A stretch of 64,000 bases of DNA from Isoperla grammatica (GCA_945910005.1 OX246741.1:49497167-49561166), one strand, 5' to 3'; numbered from the stretch's first letter, positions 1 through 12,473 are shown. Notes: generated from the letters alone by a model not told the origin. A program made the numbers and translations.

Positions 1-1565
1 TAATGAAATAAATTTTATGTGTAGACTTCTTGTTCTGTTTTGCACTGAGGGCCTACTTCTCTATTGAAGTAGATTCCATTTCTGGAAGGTGGGCTGAACA
101 GGCTGAAAACCAATCGATTACAATGCAATCAATATATAGGCCTAAGTTCAGAATGAGCGTCTAAGGAATTGATAGAGCTATAGGGACAAGAAATGGTAAA
201 TCCAACTGATAAATATTGTTAAATGAATTTCCTCTTTCAAGCGGAAAATATAAAGCTTATTTTCATAAATAAAAGGATAATCTTGATAAATATTAACCTA
301 GTAATGGCCAGAAGACACCATGCAGGCTTATGTTTGTTGACACCATTATAACAAATCGGAGATGATCAAATCTGTGATTTAAAACCTTTGGGGAAATTGG
401 ACTTAAAGAAACAAAACATATGCAAACCTTAATCATCTAGAGACCCTTGGCCTCTGAGTGCAATACATGCTCTTAAACCTGCCGTTACTGTAGAACGTTG
501 CTCGCGACGCGTTAGCTGCGTCGCTCGCGTTGAAGTGTTTGCAGTAGCGCAATCTTTGGTAGACCTGACGTGAACAATGCGAGCAAAAGACAACATGACA
601 ACTGTCATAACATGTTCATAACCTTAATGTATATATAATGGAAGACTATAATCTACCTACTTACAAATACAATTTTGCCATATGGCAGAGACAAATTGCA
701 GCTCCTACTTACTTCGAAATGTGGAAGAAAAAATGTTGTTTGTAGGTTATAGATTCTGTCGTCGATCAAAACACAGGAAGTAAATATGTTTTTTATTGTT
801 GCATGGGTTCGTTTCGCGACCACCGTGGCTAAAACGGCAAACTAGAAATCTGACTGGTCGACACGCCGGCCTAACGCATCACCCCCACGCTTTAAAGTAA
901 AGGCAGCTTAAGGCTGTGCGAGTCGCGCGCGGAGACCAGCGATGCGCCAACACAACTTCGTGTTTACCTTTTTTTTTGTGCTCCAAAGAAATGGTATGTA
1001 GCCGACGATATGATCATTCTTCAGAGATTTTAATGCCCTTTCTTATGGATATTATAGTTTTTCGTTTCAAAAATCCATGTTTAACGTGTCGTCAGTTAAA
1101 TTGTACGGTGTGTTCGGTCCATTTTAGTTTTCTGACGATAGGTTTAATAGTTTTGAATGTACAGAGTTGCAAAACATAACAAATGTAGGCGAGTGAATTC
1201 TTCGCGCTATAACATGTTTTCTATGTTGATAACTTATTTAGTCTTTTTTAAAACGAGTGGCAACTGTTTGTGCGTAACTGTGCGTAACGGTGTGGAGAGT
1301 GTCTCCGCGCGGTGGCAGTTTCATGAAGCTCAACTCCGCGAGCGGAGCGGGAGACAAGATTCGAGCGAGAGGCATCACTGGCAGGTGGTGGAATGGCATG
1401 CCAGACGTAGGGGTAGGAAGGTGTGTCCTCGAGGCATACACTAGTCTATGCGAGGAGGTTTTGTCATACCGCACAATAACAACAGACAGACTTCCTGGTC
1501 AACCCATCCATTCTATAACAGTTGTTTTGCAGACAGACCAAGATACGAACCGTATAAATAGGCTT
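1..1565. other. Intergenic, no gene recognised
   Basis: AT-rich sequence. Short open frames near 916-1589 overlap one another on both strands and show no recognisable domain, so I do not call them genes. A short GC-rich imperfect palindrome (CGCGACG...CGTCGCTCGCG) sits near 494-527. Nothing else is supported. Confidence 0.6.
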
Positions 1566-4500
1566 GACCCGGAACTAATTGGTACATAATTTTTTTGATC
1601 AGAAGTTGTTACTTATGTATATCTACATGCACATTAGAAACTCTACCGCTGTCCGACACCCCTGATTAGCGTAATTAATTAAAATGTAAAAATTAATTAA
1701 TGCTCATATTGATTATTTTTGAAGATTATTGGTTATTTATATTTTTACCACATCAAGCAATTAATTTTGTTATTTAAAAAATTACTTACATCAATATAAG
1801 TACTCCGGTTATCATTAATTAATTATCATTAATTATAATAACAATTTCAATTAAATGCTTCCCGTGTAAAATTGGTACTATTGAATATTGTTTTGACAGT
1901 TTTGAATATAAGAATAATAACATACAAAACATGTGTAGAAACTTTACTGCAATCAAAATATTATTTATATGATAAATCAGCATAAATAATAATTAATTAT
2001 CACGTTAATAACTGACATTTGTACAAATTTGAACATATGCAATATGTTATGCAATATGGTATCAAAAGAACGCTTCTGATACGTCGATTTTAATATTGGT
2101 ACTCTCAGGGTCATTCGAACACATTTCCAAAGTTTTTATAGGGGGGCAGAAAAAATGGGGGGGGGGGGGGGGGGGATAAATGAAGAATATCTTCAAACGT
2201 ATCAAACGAAAGTTGTTACGTGGTTATTAGTAGAAATACTTTTAGAGTGATGAAATACGATATAGCCTACCCTAGTGTTGGGCTAATAGAGGGAGGGGGG
2301 GGTGGGGGAGGGGGGGGGCGGTAAACAGTGTTCTCATTTCCCAATTTTATGTCTGATTTTTTACACTGATTTCACTTTTTAGAGATGGGGTCCGATTACT
2401 CTGATACAAAACTCCAGGCTCAAATATCAGAATTTAACAAAATGGGTACTGTCATTACCACGTAGTTTTTTTTAACTAAGTACCTAAGCAAAACAGTATA
2501 ATGCAAAGATTGTGCCAGTGTAACCAAACGAAGTTTTAGTTGATGACTATTTGACGAATACAGTGATTGCATTTATTATTACAACGGAATATTAACTCAA
2601 CTTAATTCCTATGTAAACGAGATTGGTACGTTTCACTTCTTGTCAACCACGTACACAAATTAAAGCCGCGAACGTTGATGGAGATACAATCGAAGTTGAT
2701 CATTTGTTGCTTTTCCAACAACTCTTGAGTGTCCTTCGAGAGTCATCAGAGGATGATTTAGACGCATCGCATACCTTGGTCCAGAGACATATCTTATGAA
2801 GGGTTATAGTATGTGAAGTGCATGAAAAGCAAATATCATATTACAATTACTGTAGTATTTGATGGCTACGACAATGGGTCATCAACTTACAACATATTAA
2901 TAATTTTCAAACACCAACGAACAGGCGTTTAGAACGGATGCAGCTTCTTGAAGTTGCATCGTAATTTAGAGCAGACCACTTTACAATTACATAGTAGAAT
3001 TTGAACAAATATGTAGTGGGACTGGTGGCTTGTCAGTTGGTACAGGGAAAATGGTTTTTTGATAGAGCAGAGCACATCTAAACTTCAACAAGCCAAAAGT
3101 TTAATAATAATACACTCACAATGTGATAAAGAAACGCGAATGATATAAGTGGTCGAGTCTCACGCTGAATACTGTTTTAGCAATTATTAATTTATGTGTA
3201 AACTTCTGTCATGGCTTACCATTTTCCAACAGGCCAATTGCTTTTTCACTGCTTTCAAGAATCTCTGTGTTAGGAGATGTGGGATTATTGGAAATATGTG
3301 AATTTAAAAAAAATCTTATGCAAATGTCTTGAATAGCACAGCTTAATCCATTCTACACATTCTTGAAGTAGTGTCACTTCCACTTATTACGCGAATGAAT
3401 TATTAACCCAGCTTGGTTTTTATGTAACACATATTCCATATTTTCTGTTTGGTGGCACCCAGCTTTCAACTCCGATTTCAAGATAAGATCATAAACAGGA
3501 TTTTCGTGATTGAAGAAATACATACAATTACTAGCAAATCTGAATCATCACTAGTGAGGGTGCTGTTTTCATGGTTAGTTGACTTTACTGTTGTAATTAC
3601 AATTAACACATCGGCGTTATCTTGAGCTTAAAGTACTGTGATGTAAAAAGCTTAGTGAATCTTCATTTTTTTTATCATTCTATTGAGAGTTGTTCTATGT
3701 TTTATATTGACTAACAATGACATATTTTACTCGTATACTTGATTGTATTCTATCTATTACCACCATTCCGTTTCAAATATGTGACGTCTTTTGGCGATTG
3801 CTCTCTATCGTAGCTATCAAATGCTTGGTCTTATGATATTTGCATCTGATGTCCTTTACATTATTATATATTACACAAAGGTTTTAGAAGCTAGACTATC
3901 GAGTCTAAGCCAATATATACGATGCAGTAAATCCTATCTATCAATCACAAAACAATTGCGTTAATCTTATTAACATCAAAGACTTCACTGCAATCAACTT
4001 TACTGATTGAACATAGAGTGTCAAATCCGACCCAAAATTGACTTATGGAGGACGCTCTTTAACCCCCCCCCCCCTTTTTAGCCAAACACTAGGGTAGATT
4101 GTTTTTTATCACTCTAAAAATATTTGTACTAGCAATACAAAACGTATTTAGCTTTCGTTTGATTTTGATACGTTTGACGATATTCCTTATTTATCCCCCC
4201 TCCCCCTCCTTTCTTTTTACCCCCCAAAAAAACTTGGGAAATGTGTTTGAATGACTCTGAGAGTACCGATTTTAAAATCAGCGTATCAGCAGCTTTCTTT
4301 TTATACCCATCCTTTTTGTCTATGTTCAAATATGTAACTATGTCAGTTTTAATGAAATAATTATTAATTATGCTGATTTATCATACAAATAATATTTTGA
4401 TTGCAGTAAAGTTACTACACTAGTTTTGTATGTTATTATTTTTATATTTAAAACTGACAAAACTATATTCAATCGCACCAACTTTACACGGGAAGCATTT

Positions 4501-4800
4501 AATTGAAATTGCTATTATAATTAATAGTAATTCATTAATGACTACGGGAATACTTATATAAGTCATTTTTTATAAGTAATTTTTTTAAATTTCAAAATAG
4601 ATTGTTTGATGTGGTGAAAATATAACTTCTCAAAAATCTTCAAAAATAACCATAACATGAGCATTAATTAGTTTTAACATTTTAATTAATTATGCTAATT
4701 AAGGGTATCGAACAGCAGTTAAGTTTCTTATGCGCATGTAGGTACACATAAGTAACAACTTCTGATCAAAAAAAAATTCTGTACCAATTAGTTCCGGGTC
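1566..4800. mobile_element. Fold-back DNA element with ~770-bp terminal inverted repeats
   Basis: The left arm (1566 to about 2330) is the reverse complement, with scattered differences, of the right arm (about 4030 to 4800). Both ends read GACCCGGAACTAATTGGTAC inward. Matches recur along the arms: the TTGATCAGAAGTTGTTACTTATG block, the AATTAATTA-rich block, a homopolymer G block (19 G at 2157-2175, C-rich at 4195-4222) and the CTACCCTAG block at the inner ends. The interior (2330-4030) has no open frame of note. No transposase is visible and I see no convincing target-site duplication, so the superfamily is unknown. It is probably a non-autonomous DNA transposon. Confidence 0.8.
2157..2175. 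repeat. Poly-G tract (19 G)
   Basis: Uninterrupted G run in the left arm of the fold-back element. A second G-rich block follows at 2283-2321. The right arm has the matching C-rich stretches at 4063-4074 and 4195-4225. Confidence 0.95.
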
Positions 4801-5147
4801 CAACTGTTCGTTGCTTGGACTAAAAGCCAAGCCAGAACCGATGCTGTGGAGGCCTGCACGGACCTACTTCTAAAGCCCCGGCCCCGGCATAATGGCGAGC
4901 CCTGCCTGACCGGGGCCCTTAGTGAGTAATCTAAGCAAAAACCGGGCATGGCTCGAGCCCGGGTGAAGGTAAATTGACCCGTATCAGCCCGGTCACCTGC
5001 CAATATCAGCCCGCTCAACTGCCAACAAGACAAAATAGACAACATATTATAAAAGCCCGAAAATGCCCGATTTGATTATAGTCTATAATCGTAGGCACGA
5101 ACCCGCCAAAATAATATTATCAGTGCCCAAGCCGGATCCTGCGCAGG
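4801..5147. other. GC-rich spacer, no gene recognised
   Basis: Short stretch between two fold-back elements, rich in CCCG/CGGG words. The minus-strand open frame here has no recognisable domain. It may be a relic of another element, but no paired end was found. Confidence 0.4.
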
Positions 5148-5154
5148 GCTCTAC

Positions 5155-5528
5155 CGTTGAGTGAGAAATATAGGGAAGAGGCCCGACGGCATAGGAGATC
5201 TGTCTACACCGGCACGCCCTCGCGAGTCAGTTAGTTCGTTGGCGGGAACACAGATGGCGCTAATAACGGTGCACTGATCGGTGCGCTTACCGTTCGCCAC
5301 GGAACTAAATGGTAGTGACCTATTACCGGCTCATCGGTAGAGCGGAAGTTGATTTCGAGCGCGCGATTTCAATGGAATTTCTCGCGGGGCTGGTACCGTC
5401 TTGCAATCCAATATGAGAGCACTTTTAGTAGATACGGGCGCGTCCGTTTTTCTACGCAATTTGAGCGTATGCCGTTGAGTGAGTAATTATATAACATCAT
5501 CCTTTTAATGGTAGTAATTAATCGATAT
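5155..5528 (+). repeat. Outer left terminal inverted repeat
   Basis: Near-identical reverse complement of 10102-10476. It is GC-richer than its surroundings. A second copy of the terminal word CGTTGAGTGAG lies inside at 5473-5483, in the same orientation as the outer end. Confidence 0.9.
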
Positions 5529-5533
5529 TGTAC

Positions 5534-5582
<49 letters not shown>

Positions 5583-5652
5583 TTTTTTTTTTCTTTTTTT
5601 TTAATTGCATAATTACAGGTTAACATTTTTCCAAGAAACAAAATCAATTTAT

Positions 5653-5695
<43 letters not shown>

Positions 5696-5710
5696 TAATA
5701 ATAATAATTA
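5529..5710. repeat. (AAT)n microsatellites in left arm
   Basis: Two (AAT)n blocks, 5529-5582 and about 5658-5708, separated by a T-rich linker. The mirror position in the right arm holds the much longer TTA arrays at 9265-9537 and 10058-10097. Confidence 0.9.
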
Positions 5711-6474
5711 TTGCATTATTTTGCTGGCAGTACCTGTATGGAAAAACACTATGAAATTCTAAGAAATAACCCTATAATAAATTGGAAATTGGAAATAATT
5801 GGAATTTTCATGTTTGTTATTTTCGACGTATTTGACAGCTCCAGATCATACCATATCAACTTCCAACCCTGATCCGCCATCCCGTAAGAACACTGCTAAA
5901 CTCGGGGGTTATTTATTATTCATTTATTCATATATACAACTGATTCCGGCATGTAGTCACATTGAATTTGAATTAAAACATTTTGTTGAGTATAATAAAA
6001 GCTTGTAAGCAGTCGAAAAAATCAGCCCCTTCATGATTAGACTCAATTAATCAAATACTCATTGAAAACCTTTAAAACAATAAAGTGATTATCTTATTGT
6101 AAAATCGTTCACAGCTAATATATGCACTTCGTTTAAAAACATCTAAATTTTATCTCTGTAGGCCTACATGCACATCTTATTGCTCCTTGGGCATTATGAA
6201 TGTGTGAATGTATAATATAAATTTGTATGAATGAACCTCGTCATTGATTACAAAACTATTGGGAAGCTTTTTAGCCCATTTGACTGTATTTAACATGAAC
6301 AAGTTATAGGTACAATCATCAACCTCAATTGACTAAATGTAGGCTTACGAGATGTTTTTTTGGCCAACTACCATCATTTCCCTCACCATTCGATTCTGGG
6401 CTTTAAAAACTCTAATCAACGTTTTGTCAGTAGCCCTAAACTATGTCATCATGTCTTAACATAAAATCACATAT

Positions 6475-6670
6475 TTACCACTCTGTGCAGCAGCCTAATT
6501 TCGCATGACTGTCCACGAGGAGTAATTCACTTCCCTCAAAAAAGTCATGCCACATTATTTCAGATATCTGATCACAAAAAGGGCCGAGTGAACTCACAGT
6601 ATTTGCTGAGAGTGACAAGAGTGAGGACTCCATAGGAAGTATTATGGAAACTGAGAGGGAGGTGCGACTC
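6475..6670 (-). other. Inner arm segment with open frame mirrored at 7110-7310
   Basis: Read on the minus strand, this segment gives an open stretch that includes SLSVSIILPMESSLLSLSAN. The inverted copy at 7110-7308 stays open in the matching frame with several replacements. The open frame continues upstream only into a poly-C tract. No family is recognised. The most likely explanation is a repeat arm that happens to be open, but the frame kept in both copies is worth noting. Confidence 0.35.
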
Positions 6671-6812
6671 GAAACGTTATCTAATGCAAATTGAATTGCT
6701 AATATTATTGATATTGTGGAATTATTTTTCTTGCTCGAAAAAATATCGGAAACAACTGAGTGGGCAAGGAAGTGGGCCAGGCAATTTTCGGGTGGGCCAA
6801 GGCCCACCCTTA

Positions 6813-6830
6813 CCCCCCCCCCCCCCCCCC
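6813..6830. repeat. Poly-C tract (18 C) beside a CACTACGG-type end
   Basis: Uninterrupted C run in the loop of the fold-back element, followed by GTAGTGCCGCCACTG. Read on the minus strand this is CAGTGGCGGCACTAC then G18. It resembles the terminus of a non-autonomous DNA transposon, but no partner end was found. Confidence 0.6.
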
Positions 6831-9263
6831 GTAGTGCCGCCACTGCGTGGACCGAAGGTATATATTATAACGTTTGGAGACAACATTTCGTTACAGAGCG
6901 ACGAGAATCAACATTTTTGAACTAACACACACGCTCAGTGAAGCCTGATTTGAGCAATATTTGTGATTTCGAACAAAATCAACCGATACCAACATATCTT
7001 TGTTAGCCGCGTGACGCTTGATTGGGAAAGTCCAACGGAAGTCCTGTGCGGCGATACGCATTGGAATGTTTAGACGTGTTTTCTGTTTCTTGAATCGGCG
7101 AGGAATGGCGAGTCGCACCTCCCTCTCAGTTTCCATAATACTTCCTATGGAGTCCTTACTCTTGTCACTCTCAGCAAATACTGTGAGTACACTCGGCCCT
7201 TTTTGTGATCAGATATCTGAAATAATGTGTCATGGCTTTTTTGAGGGAAGGGAATTACTTCTCATAGTCATGGACAGTCATGCGAAATCAGACTGCACAG
7301 AGTGGTAAATATGTGCACGGTGACATAAAAAAAAAAGTGGACCACTCGGACAACGAAGCAGTCGATCCGACCGACGAGCGCGCGTCGATCTTGAATTTAC
7401 CTGGTTAGTAAACCCCTCGTTAGGGGGGAAGTCGGGCTGACTCGTTCGCGCTACATTCCATTCACTCATTTCCTAGAATTTCATAATTGGCTACACAAAC
7501 AACTGTAAAAGCTAAATTCCAAATTTAAATTAATGTTTTATTTGAATTAACGTTTTGGAAACTTATGCCCTAATATAGATCAGACCACCACGAGCTTGAA
7601 ACTTTTTTATTTTTTCTTGTAGCGTTATTATTAGATGCATGCGAAATAAACGATTTTTATACTGTATACGAGGATTACATAATACGTTCCTTCAAAATCC
7701 TACTACAAAGACAATTAAAAGATGACAATATGCATAAATGTATTAAAACAACGATTGTGATGATTGAAAATCACGTAAACCCAGAAGCAAAAATAATAAA
7801 ACTAGCACGGGGTATTTAATATTTATCAGAATCAATAGCCCGCAATCTGATTTAACGATCTCCTAGCTTTGAATATTATTGACATTCCAAATGGTTGTAC
7901 AAAATATGGTCATCGCACAGAACCTGTTTTCCCGGTTATTCTGCTCCGTTGTCCGAGTCGTCTCCGCTGTGGTTTGGGGCTACTAACAAAGAGTTGATCA
8001 GAGTTTTTAAAGCCCAGAAACGAATAGGGAAATGATGGTAGTTGGCAAAAAAAACATCTCGTAAGCCTACTTTTATTCAATTGAGGTTGATGATTGTACC
8101 TATAGCTTGTACATTTTAAATACTGTCTTATGGGTCAAAAACCTTCCCAATAATTTTGTAATCAGTGACGAGGTTCATTCATACATTCATAATGCCCAAG
8201 GAGCAATTAGATGTGCATGTAGGCCTACAGAGATAAAATTTAGATGTTTTTAAACGAAGTACATATATTAGCTGTGAACGATTAACAATAAGATACTCAC
8301 TTTATTGTCTTAAGGGTTTTCAATGAGTATTTAATCAATTGAGTCTAATAATAAGGGACTGATTTTTTGACTGATTTTAAGCTTTAATTATACTCAACAA
8401 AATGTTTTAATTCAAATTCAATGATGACTACATGACGAAATCAGTTGTATATTATATGAACAAATGAATAATAAATAAGAATACAAATACAAAACGTTAG
8501 GATAACTCAATCTAGTTCTGGGTGCAAAACATCGTTCTCAAGTTTATTTCCAAATATAACGATCCTTCAAAACACAATGTGTGATCAATGGCTCTTGGAA
8601 TTGGCTGCTCTAGGAATAGAGGAAACTCAGGCAAAATCACTTCACACGGAGAAGGTGGTTGTCGCATTGCAAATTCCTTCACACCAATAGACGTATTCGA
8701 CTTTTATAGAGGCCAACATACACGCACGACCTAAACTCTACACCATAACAACAATTTCCAACATCGTTCACGGGCTAGACCCCCGAGTTTAGCAGTGTCC
8801 TTACGGGATGGCGGATCAGGGTTGGAAGTTGATATGGTATGAACTGGAGCTGTCAAATACGTCGAAAATAACAAACTATAAAAACACAAACATTCCTATA
8901 ATATTTCCAATTTCCAATTTATTATACGGTTATTTACTTATTGATCTTTTAATATACTTATTTACTGATTGACTGAATATAATATACCTATAGTACGTAG
9001 AACACTTTATCTTCAGAGAATCGATGATTTAACATTATTTTTTTATTAATTAATTTATTTATTTATTAAGGCCTATATTGTATTTGTTTAATATTTTGGG
9101 GTGATAATTAAATAAATCAATGTTCGAGTAGAAACTCACCAGCCTGTATTTATTAATTAAAAGCATTCATCATTAGATAAGTTTGAAATATAATATGGCG
9201 TCATTATTTGTAGCCTACTTATGTTTTTACATAGAAATAGGTACTGCCAGTAAAATAATGCAA

Positions 9264-9264
<1 letters not shown>

Positions 9265-9315
<51 letters not shown>

Positions 9316-9383
9316 ATTATTATTATTATTATTATTATTATTATTTTTATTTTTATTACTACTATTATTATTATATTATTATA

Positions 9384-9478
<95 letters not shown>

Positions 9479-9489
9479 CATCATTATTA

Positions 9490-9535
<46 letters not shown>

Positions 9536-9537
9536 CT
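9265..9537. repeat. (TTA)n microsatellite, about 270 bp
   Basis: Long, slightly interrupted (ATT)n array. It produces poly-Ile, poly-Tyr and poly-Asn frames on either strand that should not be taken as genes. It adjoins the 3' end of the minus-strand LINE fragment and probably began as that element's simple-repeat tail or as its insertion site. Confidence 0.97.
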
Positions 9538-9539
9538 TT

Positions 9540-10063
9540 ATTTATCACATCACCAGATGGCAGGTACATTATTAGTCTACAGCACCAAAGGTGATCCTCA
9601 CCTCTTAGGTGCTGCAACCACACATTACAAAATATGACATTACAAAGATTTTACACATTACAAAGATAATTACATTTTAAAAAGATTTTACATATCACAA
9701 AGATTATTATATTACACATAAATCAAATATAGTTGAATTCATGACACCGCGTGGCCCTGCGGTGCGACGCGGTACGAACCCGGGCCAACCCAAAACACCC
9801 GCACTGCATCGCAGGACCACGTAATGTCATAAATTCTACATAAAACAATTATATAAACATAACATAAAGACTTCAATATAAAAACTGATATCAAAATATT
9901 ATAGAACCTTTCTCAAAATGCGAGCAGTACCCAGAATGGCTGTCTTCTGTAGTTCCCTTGTGTTATGTTGTCCTGGTATATCTTCTAAATAATTTTGAAA
10001 TGTTTTGCTGATGGCACCTGTCGCTCCAATTATGATCGGGATTACCTTTGTCCGCATCCCCCA

Positions 10064-10066
<3 letters not shown>
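9540..10066 (-). pseudogene. 5'-truncated LINE fragment, reverse transcriptase C-terminus and 3' UTR
   Basis: On the minus strand, about 54 codons end at a stop at 9899-9901. They read WGMRTKVIPIIIGATGAIS, then a Glu/Gln-rich linker, then TAILGTARILRKVL. This VIPIVIGA...LR.ARILRKVL pattern is a common C-terminal segment of non-LTR retrotransposon ORF2 proteins in marine invertebrates (recognition from family knowledge). About 360 bp of 3' untranslated sequence follows, with ACATTACAAAG repeats, and then the (TTA)n array. The endonuclease and reverse transcriptase domains are absent, so this is a 5'-truncated dead copy inserted into a microsatellite within the right arm of the fold-back element. 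Confidence 0.7.

Positions 10067-10097
<31 letters not shown>
10058..10097. repeat. (TTA)n microsatellite
   Basis: Short (ATT)n tract on the 5' side of the LINE fragment. It is equivalent by inversion to the (AAT)n tract at 5529-5582 in the left arm. Confidence 0.9.
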
Positions 10098-10101
10098 GTA
10101 C

Positions 10102-10476
10102 AATATCGATTAATTACTACCATTAAAAGGATGATGTTATATAATTACTCACTCAACGGCATACGCTCAAATGGCGTAGAAAAACGGACGCGCCCGTATC
10201 TACTAAAAGTGCTCTCATATTGGATTGCAAGACGGTACCAGCCCCGCGAGAAATTCCATTGAAATCGCGCGCTCGAAATCAACTTCCGCTCTACCGATGA
10301 GCCGGTAATAGGTCACTACCATTTAGTTCCGTGGCGAACGGTAAGCGCACCGATCAGTGCACCGTTATTAGCGCCATCTGTGTTCCCGCCAACGAACTAA
10401 CTGACTCGCGAGGGCGTGCCGGTGTAGACAGATCTCCTATGCCGTCGGGCCTCTTCCCTATATTTCTCACTCAACG
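10102..10476 (-). repeat. Outer right terminal inverted repeat
   Basis: Mirror of 5155-5528. It also contains the internal terminal word, as CTCACTCAACG at 10148-10158. Only a few mismatches are visible against the left arm, so the outer arms are young or have been homogenised. Confidence 0.9.
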
Positions 10477-10483
10477 GCTCTAC

Positions 10484-11502
10484 CAGTCAGTACAGCTGTT
10501 CTCTTCCTGAGTTGAGAGAGAGCATGCAACAGAAAGCGTTGTAAACATCATGTTTCGTATTGTATTCGCAAGTGGCTAGTTCCAAGAAACGGTTCGTCAC
10601 AGTGTCTGGCGGGGTAGTAAAGCCATTAGAATGCCAGCCTCTCTCAACTCGGCTGACTCAAACCCACCCTGCGGCAGTATGAAATGTCACCACGAACAAG
10701 CCGAGAGAGCGTGAAAGAAACGGACGTAGCTTCGCCTTCGACGTCTAACCTCAGACTGAACACAATAACTCCCGGTAGCAGGTATAAAACCGAGAACCTT
10801 TTGCGCGACGCTGCCCGTTAAGTCCTTACAGCTAGTAAAAGTATCGAGACGGAAACCTATAAAGCGGGCTGCTTTATACATTCGATCCCATCCGCATTCC
10901 CAAATATCATGTAAACAATAAAAGGAATATTTCAGTCGAGTGAGCATATCAGTCAAACATTCCCTGTAGTATCTTCGATTTAGCAACATCAATGTTTCAT
11001 TGTTAAAATTTTTTTCAATTTAACGGAAAGTTCAAAATATTGACCAGGATAGTGCTTCTAGTGCACCCAAGCATGGGTTTAAAATATAGTTTATGGTATT
11101 GTTATATAATTATATATAGTATTGTTAAATATAGCTTATAGTTTATATATTTATCCTATTGAAATATACTATATTTCAAACCCAATGACCCAAGGTATCT
11201 CAATGTCTCTGCCCATCAGAAACAATATTTGAGGGTTGAGACAATTCACATCACCATTATATACTACCAACTAACAAGAGAATATTGCGATTGAAATGTT
11301 TACTTTTGTTTATATTATTTTATTCATTATTTAGAAGGCTTTGGTTTCTTGGGATGCTGTAATTTTACATTGTTGGCAAGTTGGAAACCTTAATTTCACT
11401 TTACCGTACATAGGCCTACCAAATACCTTACAATAATCTACCTTCAGAAAACGAGAGCCGGAAAACCCATGTTTGACTACTTGTGTGTCTTTAGGCGGGG
11501 CG
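10484..11502. other. Spacer, no gene recognised
   Basis: No credible coding frame. A short inverted pair, GAGTTGAGAGAG near 10509 and CTCTCTCAACTC near 10634, may be the ends of a small MITE of about 140 bp. No target duplication is clear. Confidence 0.4.
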
Positions 11503-11945
11503 CTCTCCGATGCCCCACTCTCCGATGCCCCAACCTACCTGCTCTACCTGTTTTCTAAAGCCCATGCTACACCACGCAATTTAATCGCACGTCCACTGCG
11601 CGGTAAGCGGTAGGGATAGAGGTTAGGTTAGGTTAGGGTAGTATTATACTATATTTTAGGGTAGTATTATATTTGGGGGTAATATCTCCTTATTTTCCGT
11701 GGTGAAGACACGTACGTCATCAATAAACAGAAAATAAGGGTTGCTTAGTTGCTATCAAAATAGCTGGTGTGTGTGAGAGAGACAGAATGAACCAGCACTC
11801 TCGTCTCTCTTGATATTGTTTGAAGGTCAATGCCCAGCCCACCCAGCCCTTGAGTTGAGCCAAGTTTGTCTCGGCTGCACAGTGAGCTGGGAGCGAGGGC
11901 TTCTTGAGCAGGTGGGTGGGGCATCGGAGAGTGGGGCATCAGAGA
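11503..11945. mobile_element. MITE-like element with ~40-bp inverted ends
   Basis: The left end contains CTCTCCGATGCCCC twice and then ACCTACCTGCTC. The right end is its inverse: GAGCAGGTGGG, then GGGGCATCGGAGAG and GGGGCATCAGAG. The inside carries a GGTTAGGTTAGGTTAGGG stretch at about 11623-11640. It also carries a segment (11706-11899) repeated in inverted orientation at about 12474-12656. No transposase is present. Target duplication was not resolved. Confidence 0.65.
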
Positions 11946-12473
11946 TGCGTCCCTTTAGGCCTAGTTAAACGGGATCCATACTGTCTTTCCCAACTTGAGG
12001 TGTGCACATGAGTTTGTCATGGAAAGGTTTCTGGGAATAAATATTGATATCAACAGGAGCTTATTTAGGTGACAAGACTTTAGACTTCTTAAAAGTCTTT
12101 AAGTGATAAAATTGCAACGACAAAAATGTCAGGCTAACTGGTGATGACACATTTTTCCTTAATTTCAAAAAAACTTGAATGGAACATTTAAAGCACAGAC
12201 AACTAATTGGTAGGCAGACTAACAGCGTTTACGGGCCAAGTGCTGCGCGAAATTCAAATTGAAAATAGTACTGCAATGCAAACATAGTCCGCCAGTAACA
12301 AGGCGATTGTGCTGCTACCTGGGTGGCGATGTTACCACTATTAGAACTACCCTCCTGGCAGCCTCAGCTGCTCCCTCACTCCGGCACGAGCCTTCGCGAT
12401 GTTGCCAATAGTTAGCGTGACACTTTCAAGGTCGCGCGGCTTAGTATTTGTTGGCCACAGCAACCCTCGCTCC

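Larger units (their letters stand above)
5155..10476. mobile_element. 5.3-kb fold-back element, CGTTGAGTGAG ends, 7-bp target duplication
   Basis: The ends are inverted CGTTGAGTGAGAAATATAGG, flanked by a perfect direct duplication GCTCTAC (5148-5154 and 10477-10483). The outer ~390 bp of the arms are almost identical. Homology then continues inward, with indels, to 6670 on the left and 7110 on the right, leaving a loop of about 440 bp. The right arm is longer because it carries extra segments near 7315-7980, 8950-9230 and a LINE fragment at 9540-10066. No transposase frame is visible. Two short relatives with the same ends and 7-bp duplications lie at 21722 and 36293. The 7-bp duplication does not point to one familiar superfamily, so I leave it unclassified. 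Confidence 0.88.

Noticed and set aside
1290..1589. 99-codon plus-strand frame as a gene
   Set aside because: No recognised domain; overlaps other frames of equal quality on both strands.
9183..9623. Long poly-Tyr/Ile (plus) and poly-Asn (minus) frames
   Set aside because: Direct translation of the (TTA)n microsatellite.
11623..11640. Telomeric repeat (TTAGG-like)
   Set aside because: Only three GGTTA units inside a MITE; far too short and not TTAGGG throughout.
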